A stretch of DNA of 64,000 nucleotides. It comes from Lewinellaceae bacterium (lineage in GTDB: Bacteria; Bacteroidota; Bacteroidia; Chitinophagales; Saprospiraceae). Where the stretch lies: the NCBI GenBank assembly GCA_020636215.1, contig JACJYG010000005.1:186001-250000 (forward strand), written 5' to 3'. The notes beneath the pieces are model-generated. The model ran no database searches and had not been told where the DNA came from. It saw nothing but the letters and a program-made list of their open reading frames with translations. The position numbers and the translations under genes are program-made. Positions 16,235 through 22,986 of the stretch are shown here, piece after piece. The first letter of the stretch is position 1. Every line of letters begins with the position of its first letter.

Positions 16235-18028
16235 ATGCGATACCATTACCCGCCATTGGTTGGCTATTTTGTATTAATCTTGTTGGGCCTCGCGCCATTC
16301 ACCCTGGCGGCGCAGGGCAGCGGCCTGCCTCTGGGCAGCCCCGCCTACCACATCCTGGACCGCCTGGAGATCAAGACGGGCCTGGAGGCGCCCTATCATG
16401 CTTCCCTGAAATACTACCTGCGGGGCGATGTGGCGGCTTACGCGATGGGCATCGATACGGCTGCCGTGAGCCTCTCGGCCGCCGACCGCCGGGACCTGTA
16501 TTATCTGTTCAAAGACAACAACGAATGGCTGGTGACGGCACGCTACCCGATCCGCATTGCCGGGCCGCGGGAGCTGATCTATTCCGATACCCTGATGACC
16601 CAGGTGGAGGCCAGCATGGCGGACCCCCGCTATATCATGCGGGAGAAACCCTACCTGGGCTTCCTGTACCCGACGCCGGCCAATATGCTGGAAGTGAACC
16701 AGAAATTTTTCCACCTCCGCGTCAACCCCTTGCTGGACTTCAAGCTGGCCAAGGAGCAGAACGACCAGGAACTGATCTTCAACAACCTGCGGGGCATAGA
16801 ACTGCGCGCCGGCATCGACGACCGCATTTTCGTCTACTTCAGCATCCTGGAAACCCAGTCCCGCTTCCCGGATTACGTCAACGAGCGCATCAAAAGGGAT
16901 AAGGCCATCCCCGGCGCCGGACTTTATAAAACCTATAAAAGCGAAATATTCGACATTACCAACGGCTATGACTACCTCAACGGGCAGGGCTACCTGGCCT
17001 TTAACGTGACCCGGCATGTGGGGCTGCAGTTCGGCTACGGGCGCAACTTCATCGGCAACGGCTACCGCTCGCTCATCCTGTCGGATTTTTCCAACAATTA
17101 CCTCTACCTCAAAGCCAACTGGAAGGTTTGGAAGCTGCACTATCAGAATATTTTCGCCGAGCTGGCCGCCGAATCCAACGCCAACGTTTCGGGGGACAAG
17201 GTGTTGCCCAAAAAGTATATGGCGGCGCATTACCTCAGCTACAACGTATTGCCCAACCTCAGCTTCGGCATCTTCGAAACGGTAATGTTCAGCCGCGAAA
17301 ACGGAGGCTTTGAACTGCAGTACCTCAACCCCGTGATCCTCTACCGCACCATTGAACAAGGCCTGGGGAGCCCCGATAATGTGCTCATCGGGATGGACGC
17401 CAAATGGAATATCTTTCATCGCGTTCAGCTATACGGCCAGCTCATGCTGGATGAGTTCAAGTTCGATGAACTGTTCATCGAGCGGCGCGGCTGGTGGGCC
17501 AATAAGTTCGGCATTCAGGGCGGCGCCAAGTACATCAACGCCTTTGGGGTGGAACACCTGGATTTACAGGCCGAATTCAACATCGTGCGGCCCTACACCT
17601 ATACCCACCGCGACAGCTCCGCAAGCTACACCCACTACAACCAGCCCCTGGCGCACCCGTTGGGCGCCAATTTCCAGGAAGGCCTCCTCATCGCCCGCTA
17701 CCAGCCGTTTAAGAAATGGTTCCTCGAAGGGCGTTTCATCCGCGCTGAATTCGGGGAGGATGGCCCCGGGCAAAACTGGGGCGGCAACCTGCTGCTATCC
17801 CACAACAACCGGGAACAGGATTTTGGCAATACCATCGCCCAGGGCATCAGGGCCAATACCAGCATCCTGGGCCTGGATGTGAGCTATATGCTGGCCCACA
17901 ACGTCTTTATCGACCTGCAGTATTTCTACCGGAAGAAGGATAGTGAGGACGACAAACTGGATCTCACCACCCAATACCTCGGCGGCGGCGTCCGCATTAA
18001 CGTCGGTAAGCAAAGGATGGATTTTTGA
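16235..18028 (+). CDS. Outer-membrane protein, Wzi/RemB-like beta-barrel
   Basis: 597 residues with a signal peptide (about 1-26, PFTLAAQ). The first ~200 residues contain a periplasmic part (YHILDRLEIKTG). The remainder is a long barrel-like series, including FGYGRNFIGNGYRSLILSDF and a C-terminal GGGVRINVGKQRMDF ending in Phe. The phrase GxGRxFIGNGYRSLxLSD resembles Bacteroidota proteins annotated as gliding-motility RemB or capsule-assembly Wzi-like proteins. Either would place it in the outer membrane with a role in surface polysaccharide or spreading; which one cannot be decided here. It is transcribed divergently from the lipoprotein pair; the 155-bp gap has a small TTGTTA/TAACAA inverted repeat at 16148-16166. 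Confidence 0.62.
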   Translation: MRYHYPPLVGYFVLILLGLAPFTLAAQGSGLPLGSPAYHILDRLEIKTGLEAPYHASLKYYLRGDVAAYAMGIDTAAVSLSAADRRDLYYLFKDNNEWLVTARYPIRIAGPRELIYSDTLMTQVEASMADPRYIMREKPYLGFLYPTPANMLEVNQKFFHLRVNPLLDFKLAKEQNDQELIFNNLRGIELRAGIDDRIFVYFSILETQSRFPDYVNERIKRDKAIPGAGLYKTYKSEIFDITNGYDYLNGQGYLAFNVTRHVGLQFGYGRNFIGNGYRSLILSDFSNNYLYLKANWKVWKLHYQNIFAELAAESNANVSGDKVLPKKYMAAHYLSYNVLPNLSFGIFETVMFSRENGGFELQYLNPVILYRTIEQGLGSPDNVLIGMDAKWNIFHRVQLYGQLMLDEFKFDELFIERRGWWANKFGIQGGAKYINAFGVEHLDLQAEFNIVRPYTYTHRDSSASYTHYNQPLAHPLGANFQEGLLIARYQPFKKWFLEGRFIRAEFGEDGPGQNWGGNLLLSHNNREQDFGNTIAQGIRANTSILGLDVSYMLAHNVFIDLQYFYRKKDSEDDKLDLTTQYLGGGVRINVGKQRMDF

Positions 18029-18029
18029 A

Positions 18030-18101
18030 ATGCGAGAATGGGAGAATGCAAGAATGCGAGAATGGGAGAATGCGAGAATGCGAGAATGGGAGAATGCGAG
18101 A
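18030..18101. repeat. Tandem repeat, 9 units of 8 bp (ATGCGAGA) with a 24-bp higher order
   Basis: Nine contiguous 8-mers: ATGCGAGA, ATGGGAGA and ATGCAAGA, arranged as three near-identical 24-bp blocks. The array starts one base after the stop codon of the barrel gene. Confidence 0.95.
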
Positions 18102-18199
18102 ATAGATTTCCTATCTCAACTTTTCTTACCTTTGCGCCTTTTATGTGAAGGGCTACGAGCCACATTCTACATAATTGTACTAAAAATCAGAATTATACC

Positions 18200-19834
18200 A
18201 TGCTAACGGTCCAGGGATTAGGCCTGCAATACGGCAAACGCGTGCTCTTCGACGAAGTCGACCTCAAATTCACCCGTGGCAACTGCTACGGGGTCATCGG
18301 CGCCAACGGCGCAGGCAAGTCCACCTTTTTGAAAATATTATCCGGCGAGTTATCGGCGATGCGGGGCAGCGTGTCTATCGAGCCCGGCAACCGCATGGCG
18401 GTGCTCAAGCAAAGCCACTTTGAGTTCGAAGAAGAAGAAGTGCTCAACACTGTGATGATGGGGCACCGCGAGCTGTACGACATCAACCTGGAAAAGAACG
18501 CCATTTATATGAACCCGGAGGCCACCGAGGCCGATGGCCTGCGCGCCGCCGAGCTGGAAAACCGCTACGGTGAAATGGGCGGCTGGACCGCCGAAAGCGA
18601 CGCTGCCGAATTGCTGAGCAACCTCGGGGTAAGAGAAGAGCTGCACTACAAGCAATTGAAGCAACTCAGCGGCCCGGAAAAAGTGAAGGTGCTCCTGGCT
18701 CAGGCGCTGTTCAACAATCCCGACATTCTGTTGCTGGATGAGCCGACCAACGACCTCGACGCCGAAACCGTGACCTGGCTGGCGGAATTTCTCGCCGATT
18801 TCAAAAATATGGTCATCGTCGTTTCCCACGACCGCTATTTCCTGGATATGGTTTGCACCCACATGGTGGACATCGACTTCCAGCGCATGCGCATCTTCAC
18901 CGGCAACTATACCTTCTGGTACGAAACCAGCCAGCTCATGGCCCAGCAGGCCGCCAATAAGAATAAAAAGGTGGAGCAGAAGCGCCAGGAAATGATGGAG
19001 TTCATCCAGCGTTTCAGCGCCAACGCCTCCAAGTCGCGCCAGGCTACCGCCCGCAAGAAAGCCCTGGAGAAACTCAACCTCGACGAGATCAAACCCTCCA
19101 GCCGCAAGTATCCCTATATCAACTTCCAAATGGAACGCGAACCGGGCGACCAGATCCTGAAGGTGGAAAAGCTCAGCTACCGGGCGGAAGACGGAACCCT
19201 GCTGTTTGGGAACGTGTCTTTTACGATGAACCAGGGAGAAAAGATCGGCCTCATCTGCCGGGAAGCTTCCGCTATGACCGCTTTCTTCAATGTGCTTGCT
19301 GGCAAGGCGGAAGCCCATTCCGGGACCGTTGAATTCGGCAAGACGATCAAAGTCGGCTACCAGCCCAACGAAAACCAGGAGTTCTTTTCCAACGCCCACG
19401 ACCTCGACCTGATCAACTGGCTGCGGCAGTATTCCGAAGAAAAGGACGAGCAGTTCATCCGCGGGTTCCTCGGACGCATGCTGTTCTCCGGTGATGAGGT
19501 CTATAAGCAGTCATCTGTGCTGTCAGGTGGAGAAAAAGTGCGCTGCATGTTGTCCCGGATCATGCTCAACCAGGCCAACTTCCTGCTGTTGGACGAACCG
19601 ACCAACCACCTCGACCTGGAATCCATCACGGCCCTCAACAACGCTATGCGGGATTTCAAAGGCAACCTGATCTTCACTTCCCATGACCACCAACTGATGC
19701 AAACCGTGGCCAACCGGGTCGTCGAGATCACGCCGAACGGCATCATCGATAGCCTGATGAGCTTCGAAGAGTTCATGCAATCGGAAGACGTTAAACGGCA
19801 GCGCCAGCAATTGTACCAGGGCGTAGCGGTTTGA
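18200..19834 (+). CDS. ABC-F family ATPase, YbiT-like, with a degenerate second nucleotide site
   Basis: 544 residues, soluble, two ABC domains joined by the charged ABC-F linker (~240-315, KKVEQKRQEMMEFIQRF). Domain 1 has Walker A GANGAGKST (34-42) and Walker B ILLLDEPTNDLD, but its signature is LSGPEKVKV (156) instead of LSGGQ. Domain 2 has a good signature LSGGEKVRC (441) and Walker B LLLDEPTNHLD, but the Walker A region reads GLICREASAMTA (350-361) and lacks GKS/T. Both halves of one composite ATP site are thus damaged while the other is intact. ABC-F proteins act on the ribosome E site in translation control or antibiotic resistance; YbiT-type housekeeping is more likely than resistance. 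Confidence 0.85.
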   Translation: MLTVQGLGLQYGKRVLFDEVDLKFTRGNCYGVIGANGAGKSTFLKILSGELSAMRGSVSIEPGNRMAVLKQSHFEFEEEEVLNTVMMGHRELYDINLEKNAIYMNPEATEADGLRAAELENRYGEMGGWTAESDAAELLSNLGVREELHYKQLKQLSGPEKVKVLLAQALFNNPDILLLDEPTNDLDAETVTWLAEFLADFKNMVIVVSHDRYFLDMVCTHMVDIDFQRMRIFTGNYTFWYETSQLMAQQAANKNKKVEQKRQEMMEFIQRFSANASKSRQATARKKALEKLNLDEIKPSSRKYPYINFQMEREPGDQILKVEKLSYRAEDGTLLFGNVSFTMNQGEKIGLICREASAMTAFFNVLAGKAEAHSGTVEFGKTIKVGYQPNENQEFFSNAHDLDLINWLRQYSEEKDEQFIRGFLGRMLFSGDEVYKQSSVLSGGEKVRCMLSRIMLNQANFLLLDEPTNHLDLESITALNNAMRDFKGNLIFTSHDHQLMQTVANRVVEITPNGIIDSLMSFEEFMQSEDVKRQRQQLYQGVAV

Positions 19835-19863
19835 TCTTCTGATTATGTATATTTAGGGAAACT

Positions 19864-19970
19864 CAAAAAATAAGTTTTCACTTTCGTTGATCAGGTGAAG
19901 GCCGCAAGCCATTGGAATGGCTGAAGGGCAAGCCTGATCAGCGAAATGCAGCGTGACAACTTATTTTTTG
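19864..19970. repeat. 107-bp palindromic element
   Basis: CAAAAAATAAGTTTTCAC..TTTCGTTGATCAGG on the left is matched by the inverse of CCTGATCAGCGAAATGCAGCGTGACAACTTATTTTTTG on the right, allowing a 4-base indel and two substitutions. The spacer has CAAGCC/GGCTGAAGGGCAAGCC. It fills the gap between the ABC-F gene and cvfB. It may be a terminator-like stem or a small inverted-repeat element; the TTATTTTTTG run fits termination after the ABC-F gene. Confidence 0.6.
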
Positions 19971-19986
19971 AACACTGCTTAGCTTC

Positions 19987-20838
19987 ATGATCCACATCGG
20001 CCTATACAACCGGCTAATTGCCGCCCGGGACACCCCTCATGGAATGGTGCTTCAGGACGAAGAAGGGGACGACGTCCTGCTTCCCAACAAGTACGTGCCG
20101 AAAGGCCTGGCGCCCGGCGACCCCATCGATGTATTTGTATATACGGACTCCAACGACTGGCCGATAGCTACTACCCTTCGTCCCAAGGCTATTGTGGGAG
20201 AATTCGCCTTTATGCAGGCGAAAGAGATCACCCCCATAGGTGCTTTTATGGATTGGGGCCTGGAAAAGGACCTTTTCGTCCCCTTTTCCGAGCAAAGCCT
20301 GAAAATGACGACGGGCAACTGGTATTTTGTCTACCTCTATCTCGATGAACAGACCGACCGCGTGGCGGCTTCCAGCAAACTGAATAAATACCTGGATAAA
20401 AGCGAGCCCGAATTAAAGATAGGGGAGGAGGTGCAGTTGCTCATCGGCCCGCAGACGCCCCTCGGCTTTAACGCTTTCATCAACAACCGCTACAAAGGGC
20501 TTTTGTATAAAAGCGAATTTTTCCAGCCGCTAAGGCCAGGAATGCGGGTCAAAGGTTATGTCAAGCTCATTCGCCCGGATGGCAAGGTCGACCTCAGCCT
20601 GCAACCTCAAGGCTATCAGCAGGCCGTGCCCACCCAGGCCGAACAGATCCTGGAAGCCCTGAAAAAAAACAAGGGTTTCCTGCCACTCACCGATAAAAGT
20701 GATCCGGATGAGGTGGCTTCCCTCCTTAAAATGAGTAAAAAGGCCTTCAAAAAGGCCGTAGGCGCACTCTACAAGCAACGCCTGATCCGCCTGGAAGAAG
20801 CAGGGATATATTTGGAAGAGGGGGATTCCGGGCAATAG
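19987..20838 (+). CDS. cvfB: S1-like RNA-binding protein CvfB (YitL family)
   Basis: 283 residues. Tandem S1-type OB folds (~1-60, 65-130, 140-210) are followed by a winged-helix domain (~220-275, DEVASLLKMSKKAFKKAVGALYKQRLI), which is the CvfB domain order. Signature stretches include GAFMDWGLEKDLFVPFSEQ and the S1 motif PLRPGMRVKGYVKLIRPDGK. The family binds RNA in the cytoplasm and affects virulence-gene expression in Staphylococcus; its role in Bacteroidota is not established. It precedes the division cluster by 345 bp. Confidence 0.85.
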   Translation: MIHIGLYNRLIAARDTPHGMVLQDEEGDDVLLPNKYVPKGLAPGDPIDVFVYTDSNDWPIATTLRPKAIVGEFAFMQAKEITPIGAFMDWGLEKDLFVPFSEQSLKMTTGNWYFVYLYLDEQTDRVAASSKLNKYLDKSEPELKIGEEVQLLIGPQTPLGFNAFINNRYKGLLYKSEFFQPLRPGMRVKGYVKLIRPDGKVDLSLQPQGYQQAVPTQAEQILEALKKNKGFLPLTDKSDPDEVASLLKMSKKAFKKAVGALYKQRLIRLEEAGIYLEEGDSGQ

Positions 20839-20861
20839 CACCTCAAAAAGACATTGTTCCT

Positions 20862-20891
20862 GATGCTGACGCCCTATGGGCGGTAGATGCT
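20862..20891. repeat. Short dispersed hairpin repeat shared with the 7.3-kb MITE-like element
   Basis: GATGCTGACGCCCTATGGGC followed by GGTAGATGCT is nearly the same as 7388-7415 inside the MITE-like element (GATGCTACGCCCTTAGGCGG then TAGATACT). GCCC/GGGC forms a small stem. The remainder of 20839-20990 shows no gene. Confidence 0.55.
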
Positions 20892-21120
20892 AGATTGATC
20901 CTGCTGATCCCTCCCCTAACATTCATTCCTCCATTTCAACCTGGAGCACCAGGCTCCCTCGAGCCGCCTCAACTCCTCAACTTTTGCCCAAAGTGGGAAA
21001 GTGTGTGAACATTTTTTCAAAAATATCTTCTTTTTGGCTATAAAGTCATCATTTTTTTGATGACAAATGAAGTAATTTCCACTTTGCAGTGGGATTTGTG
21101 GAACTTTTTTATATAAAATG

Positions 21121-21150
21121 GTGGTAAAAAGTGGTAAAATGTGTCAAAAA
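21121..21150 (+). promoter_or_regulatory. Probable MraZ-binding repeats (operator of the dcw cluster)
   Basis: Three direct repeats at exact 10-bp spacing, GTGGTAAAAA, GTGGTAAAAT and GTGTCAAAAA, followed by GT at the next position. Known MraZ operators are three or four TGGGN- or GTGG-type repeats with one helical turn between them, placed upstream of mraZ, where the protein represses its own operon. Looser copies occur upstream at 20993 (GTGGGAAAGT, then GTGTGAAC) and 21089 (GTGGGATTT, then GTGGAAC). The match to MraZ boxes is by pattern and position, not by measured binding. Confidence 0.7.
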
Positions 21151-21154
21151 GTAA

Positions 21155-21162
21155 TACTTTTG
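21155..21162 (+). promoter_or_regulatory. Bacteroidota -7 promoter element TACTTTTG
   Basis: Exact match to the TAnnTTTG consensus of Bacteroidota housekeeping promoters, 22 bp before the mraZ start codon and immediately after the MraZ-like repeats. A clear TTTG at -33 is not seen. A bound MraZ would cover the upstream promoter half. Confidence 0.5.
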
Positions 21163-21183
21163 AAAACACTATAAGGTATAGAA

Positions 21184-21654
21184 GTGCAAATTCAACAGCT
21201 ATTAGGCGAATATGAGTGCAAAATTGACGCCAAAGGGCGCATGCGGATGCCGACTGGGTTGATTGCCCAGCTTGGAGAAGGCCAGGCTCATAATTTCGTC
21301 ATCAACCGGGGCTTTGAGAAATGTCTCATGATCTACCCGGAAGCTGTTTGGGAACGCATTTCCAACGAGGTTAACCAATTGAACCTCTACAACAAGAAAA
21401 ACCGGGACTTCGTACGGTACTTCTACCGCGGAGCTCAAAAGGTGGCGCTGGATAGCGCTGACCGCATCCTGGTTTCCAAGCGGCTGCTGGAATACGCGGG
21501 TATCCAGAACGATGTGATACTCTCCGCTTACAACGACAGAATTGAAATGTGGGCTAACGACCAGTACGAGCAACTCCTTGGAGAGGAGCCGGTCGATTTT
21601 TCTGACCTTGCTGAAGATGTACTTGGCAGGGCAAACGGTAACCCTGAGTTGTAA
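21184..21654 (+). CDS. mraZ: Transcriptional regulator MraZ
   Basis: 156 residues from a GTG start. Two AbrB-like swapped-hairpin domains: LLGEYECKIDAKGRMRMPTG at ~5-24 and QKVALDSADRILVSKRLLEY at ~82-101. The DxxGR motif (AKGRMRMP) is complete and the second copy reads SADRILV, a usual degeneracy. The protein forms a ring that binds spaced direct repeats upstream of its own gene and controls the division cluster. The TAA stop overlaps the ATG of rsmH by one base (TAATG), so the two are translationally coupled. Confidence 0.95.
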   Translation: MQIQQLLGEYECKIDAKGRMRMPTGLIAQLGEGQAHNFVINRGFEKCLMIYPEAVWERISNEVNQLNLYNKKNRDFVRYFYRGAQKVALDSADRILVSKRLLEYAGIQNDVILSAYNDRIEMWANDQYEQLLGEEPVDFSDLAEDVLGRANGNPEL

Positions 21655-22556
21655 TGGCTTACCACCTGCCGGTACTGGCAACCGAAAGCATCGACGCGCT
21701 GGCAATTGCGCCGGACGGCATTTATGTGGATGCTACCTTCGGCGGCGGCGGGCACTCCCGGCTCATTCTGGATAAGCTGGGCCCCAAGGGGCGCCTGCTG
21801 GGGTTCGACCAGGATGAAGACGCGCTGGCAAACGTGCCGGATGACGAGCGCTTCACCTTTGCCCACCACAACTTCCGCTTCCTCAAGCGGTTCCTGCGAT
21901 TACACGGCATCCGGGAAGTCCATGGCATATTGGCCGACCTGGGTGTGTCGTCGCACCAGCTGGATGTAGCCGAAAGAGGCTTTTCCTACCGATTTGAGGC
22001 AAACCTTGACATGCGAATGAACCAGCAAGGCGAAAAAAGCGCTGCCGTATTGCTCAATACCTATGAGCCGGAAGCACTGCAGGAAGTGTTCAGCAAGTAC
22101 GGGGAAGTACGCAACGCCCGAAGCCTGGCGCAACGCATCTTTGCAGAACGCCACCACCGGCCCATTCAAACCATTGGCGAGTTTGTCGGCATTGTGGAGC
22201 CCCTTATACGCGGCAATCGCGCCCGTTACCTCTCCCAGGTTTTTCAGGCGCTCCGCATCGAAGTGAATGATGAAATGGGCGCCCTGCAGGAATTCCTGGA
22301 GCAATCCCTCGAGGTACTCCGGCCCGGTGGGCGTATCGCCATCATCGCCTACCACTCGGTGGAGGACCGCATGGTGAAAAACTTCCTGAAAGCCGGCAAT
22401 GTGGAAGGGAAACAGGAAAAGGACTACTACGGCAATATTAACCGCCCGATTAACGTCCTGACCAAAAAAGCAGTGCAGCCCTCAGAGGAAGAGATCGCCC
22501 GGAACCCGCGGGCCCGCAGTGCAAAACTCAGGGTAGGGGAGAAGGTGGGCAGTTGA
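21654..22556 (+). CDS. rsmH: 16S rRNA (cytosine(1402)-N4)-methyltransferase RsmH (MraW)
   Basis: 300 residues, usual length. The SAM-binding loop VDATFGGGGHSRLIL lies at ~23-37, GFDQDEDAL at ~50, ADLGVSSHQLD around 95-105 and RGFSYRFEANLDMRMNQ just after. The C-terminal catalytic half has GGRIAIIAYHSVEDRMVKNF and ends with NPRARSAKLRV, all family signatures. It N4-methylates C1402 in the 16S decoding site. Second gene of the dcw operon. Confidence 0.96.
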   Translation: MAYHLPVLATESIDALAIAPDGIYVDATFGGGGHSRLILDKLGPKGRLLGFDQDEDALANVPDDERFTFAHHNFRFLKRFLRLHGIREVHGILADLGVSSHQLDVAERGFSYRFEANLDMRMNQQGEKSAAVLLNTYEPEALQEVFSKYGEVRNARSLAQRIFAERHHRPIQTIGEFVGIVEPLIRGNRARYLSQVFQALRIEVNDEMGALQEFLEQSLEVLRPGGRIAIIAYHSVEDRMVKNFLKAGNVEGKQEKDYYGNINRPINVLTKKAVQPSEEEIARNPRARSAKLRVGEKVGS

Positions 22557-22632
22557 TAAATTGTACTACAACCTTACACCCCGGACTGGATTAAAATTGA
22601 TTGAGAAACAAATAACAGATACTAAATAACCT

Positions 22633-22950
22633 ATGGCCAAAAAGGATTTCAGCACGATGTTCGATGTGGGCTCCTGGACCTCCTGGATAGTCCTGAACAA
22701 CCTTGCGTTTGTCCTTTTTCTGGGATTCCTGGCCACGCTTTACATTGCCAACGCCCACATGGCGGAACGCAATGTTCGGGAAATTCAATTGCTGCAAAAA
22801 GACTTAAAAGAAATGCGCTGGTATTATATGTCGCTGGAAGCGGATAATATGTATAACGCCAAGCGGTCTGAGGTAGCGCGCCGGGTTCGGGAAAACGGGC
22901 TCTTTTCCCCTTCGCAGGCCCCCAAACGGGTCATCGTGAAGGAAGAATGA
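22633..22950 (+). CDS. ftsL: FtsL-like divisome protein
   Basis: 105 residues with the FtsL plan: short cytoplasmic N-terminus, one transmembrane helix (about 22-43, VLNNLAFVLFLGFLATLYIA) and a periplasmic coiled coil with heptad-like spacing (VREIQLLQKDLKEMRWYYMSL). Sequence similarity among FtsL proteins is low; the assignment rests on topology and on position between rsmH and the septal transpeptidase, where ftsL always sits. It would pair with FtsB-like partners and recruit FtsW/FtsI. Confidence 0.82.
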   Translation: MAKKDFSTMFDVGSWTSWIVLNNLAFVLFLGFLATLYIANAHMAERNVREIQLLQKDLKEMRWYYMSLEADNMYNAKRSEVARRVRENGLFSPSQAPKRVIVKEE

Positions 22951-22986
22951 GCCGAAAAGATATGGTCTGGAATAACAATTTATATA

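Noticed and set aside
16274..17419. 381-codon antisense frame in the Wzi/RemB-like gene
   Set aside because: The sense product has a signal peptide and barrel pattern; the antisense product has neither.
18350..19399. 349-codon antisense frame in the ABC-F gene
   Set aside because: Shadow of a gene with clear ATPase motifs.
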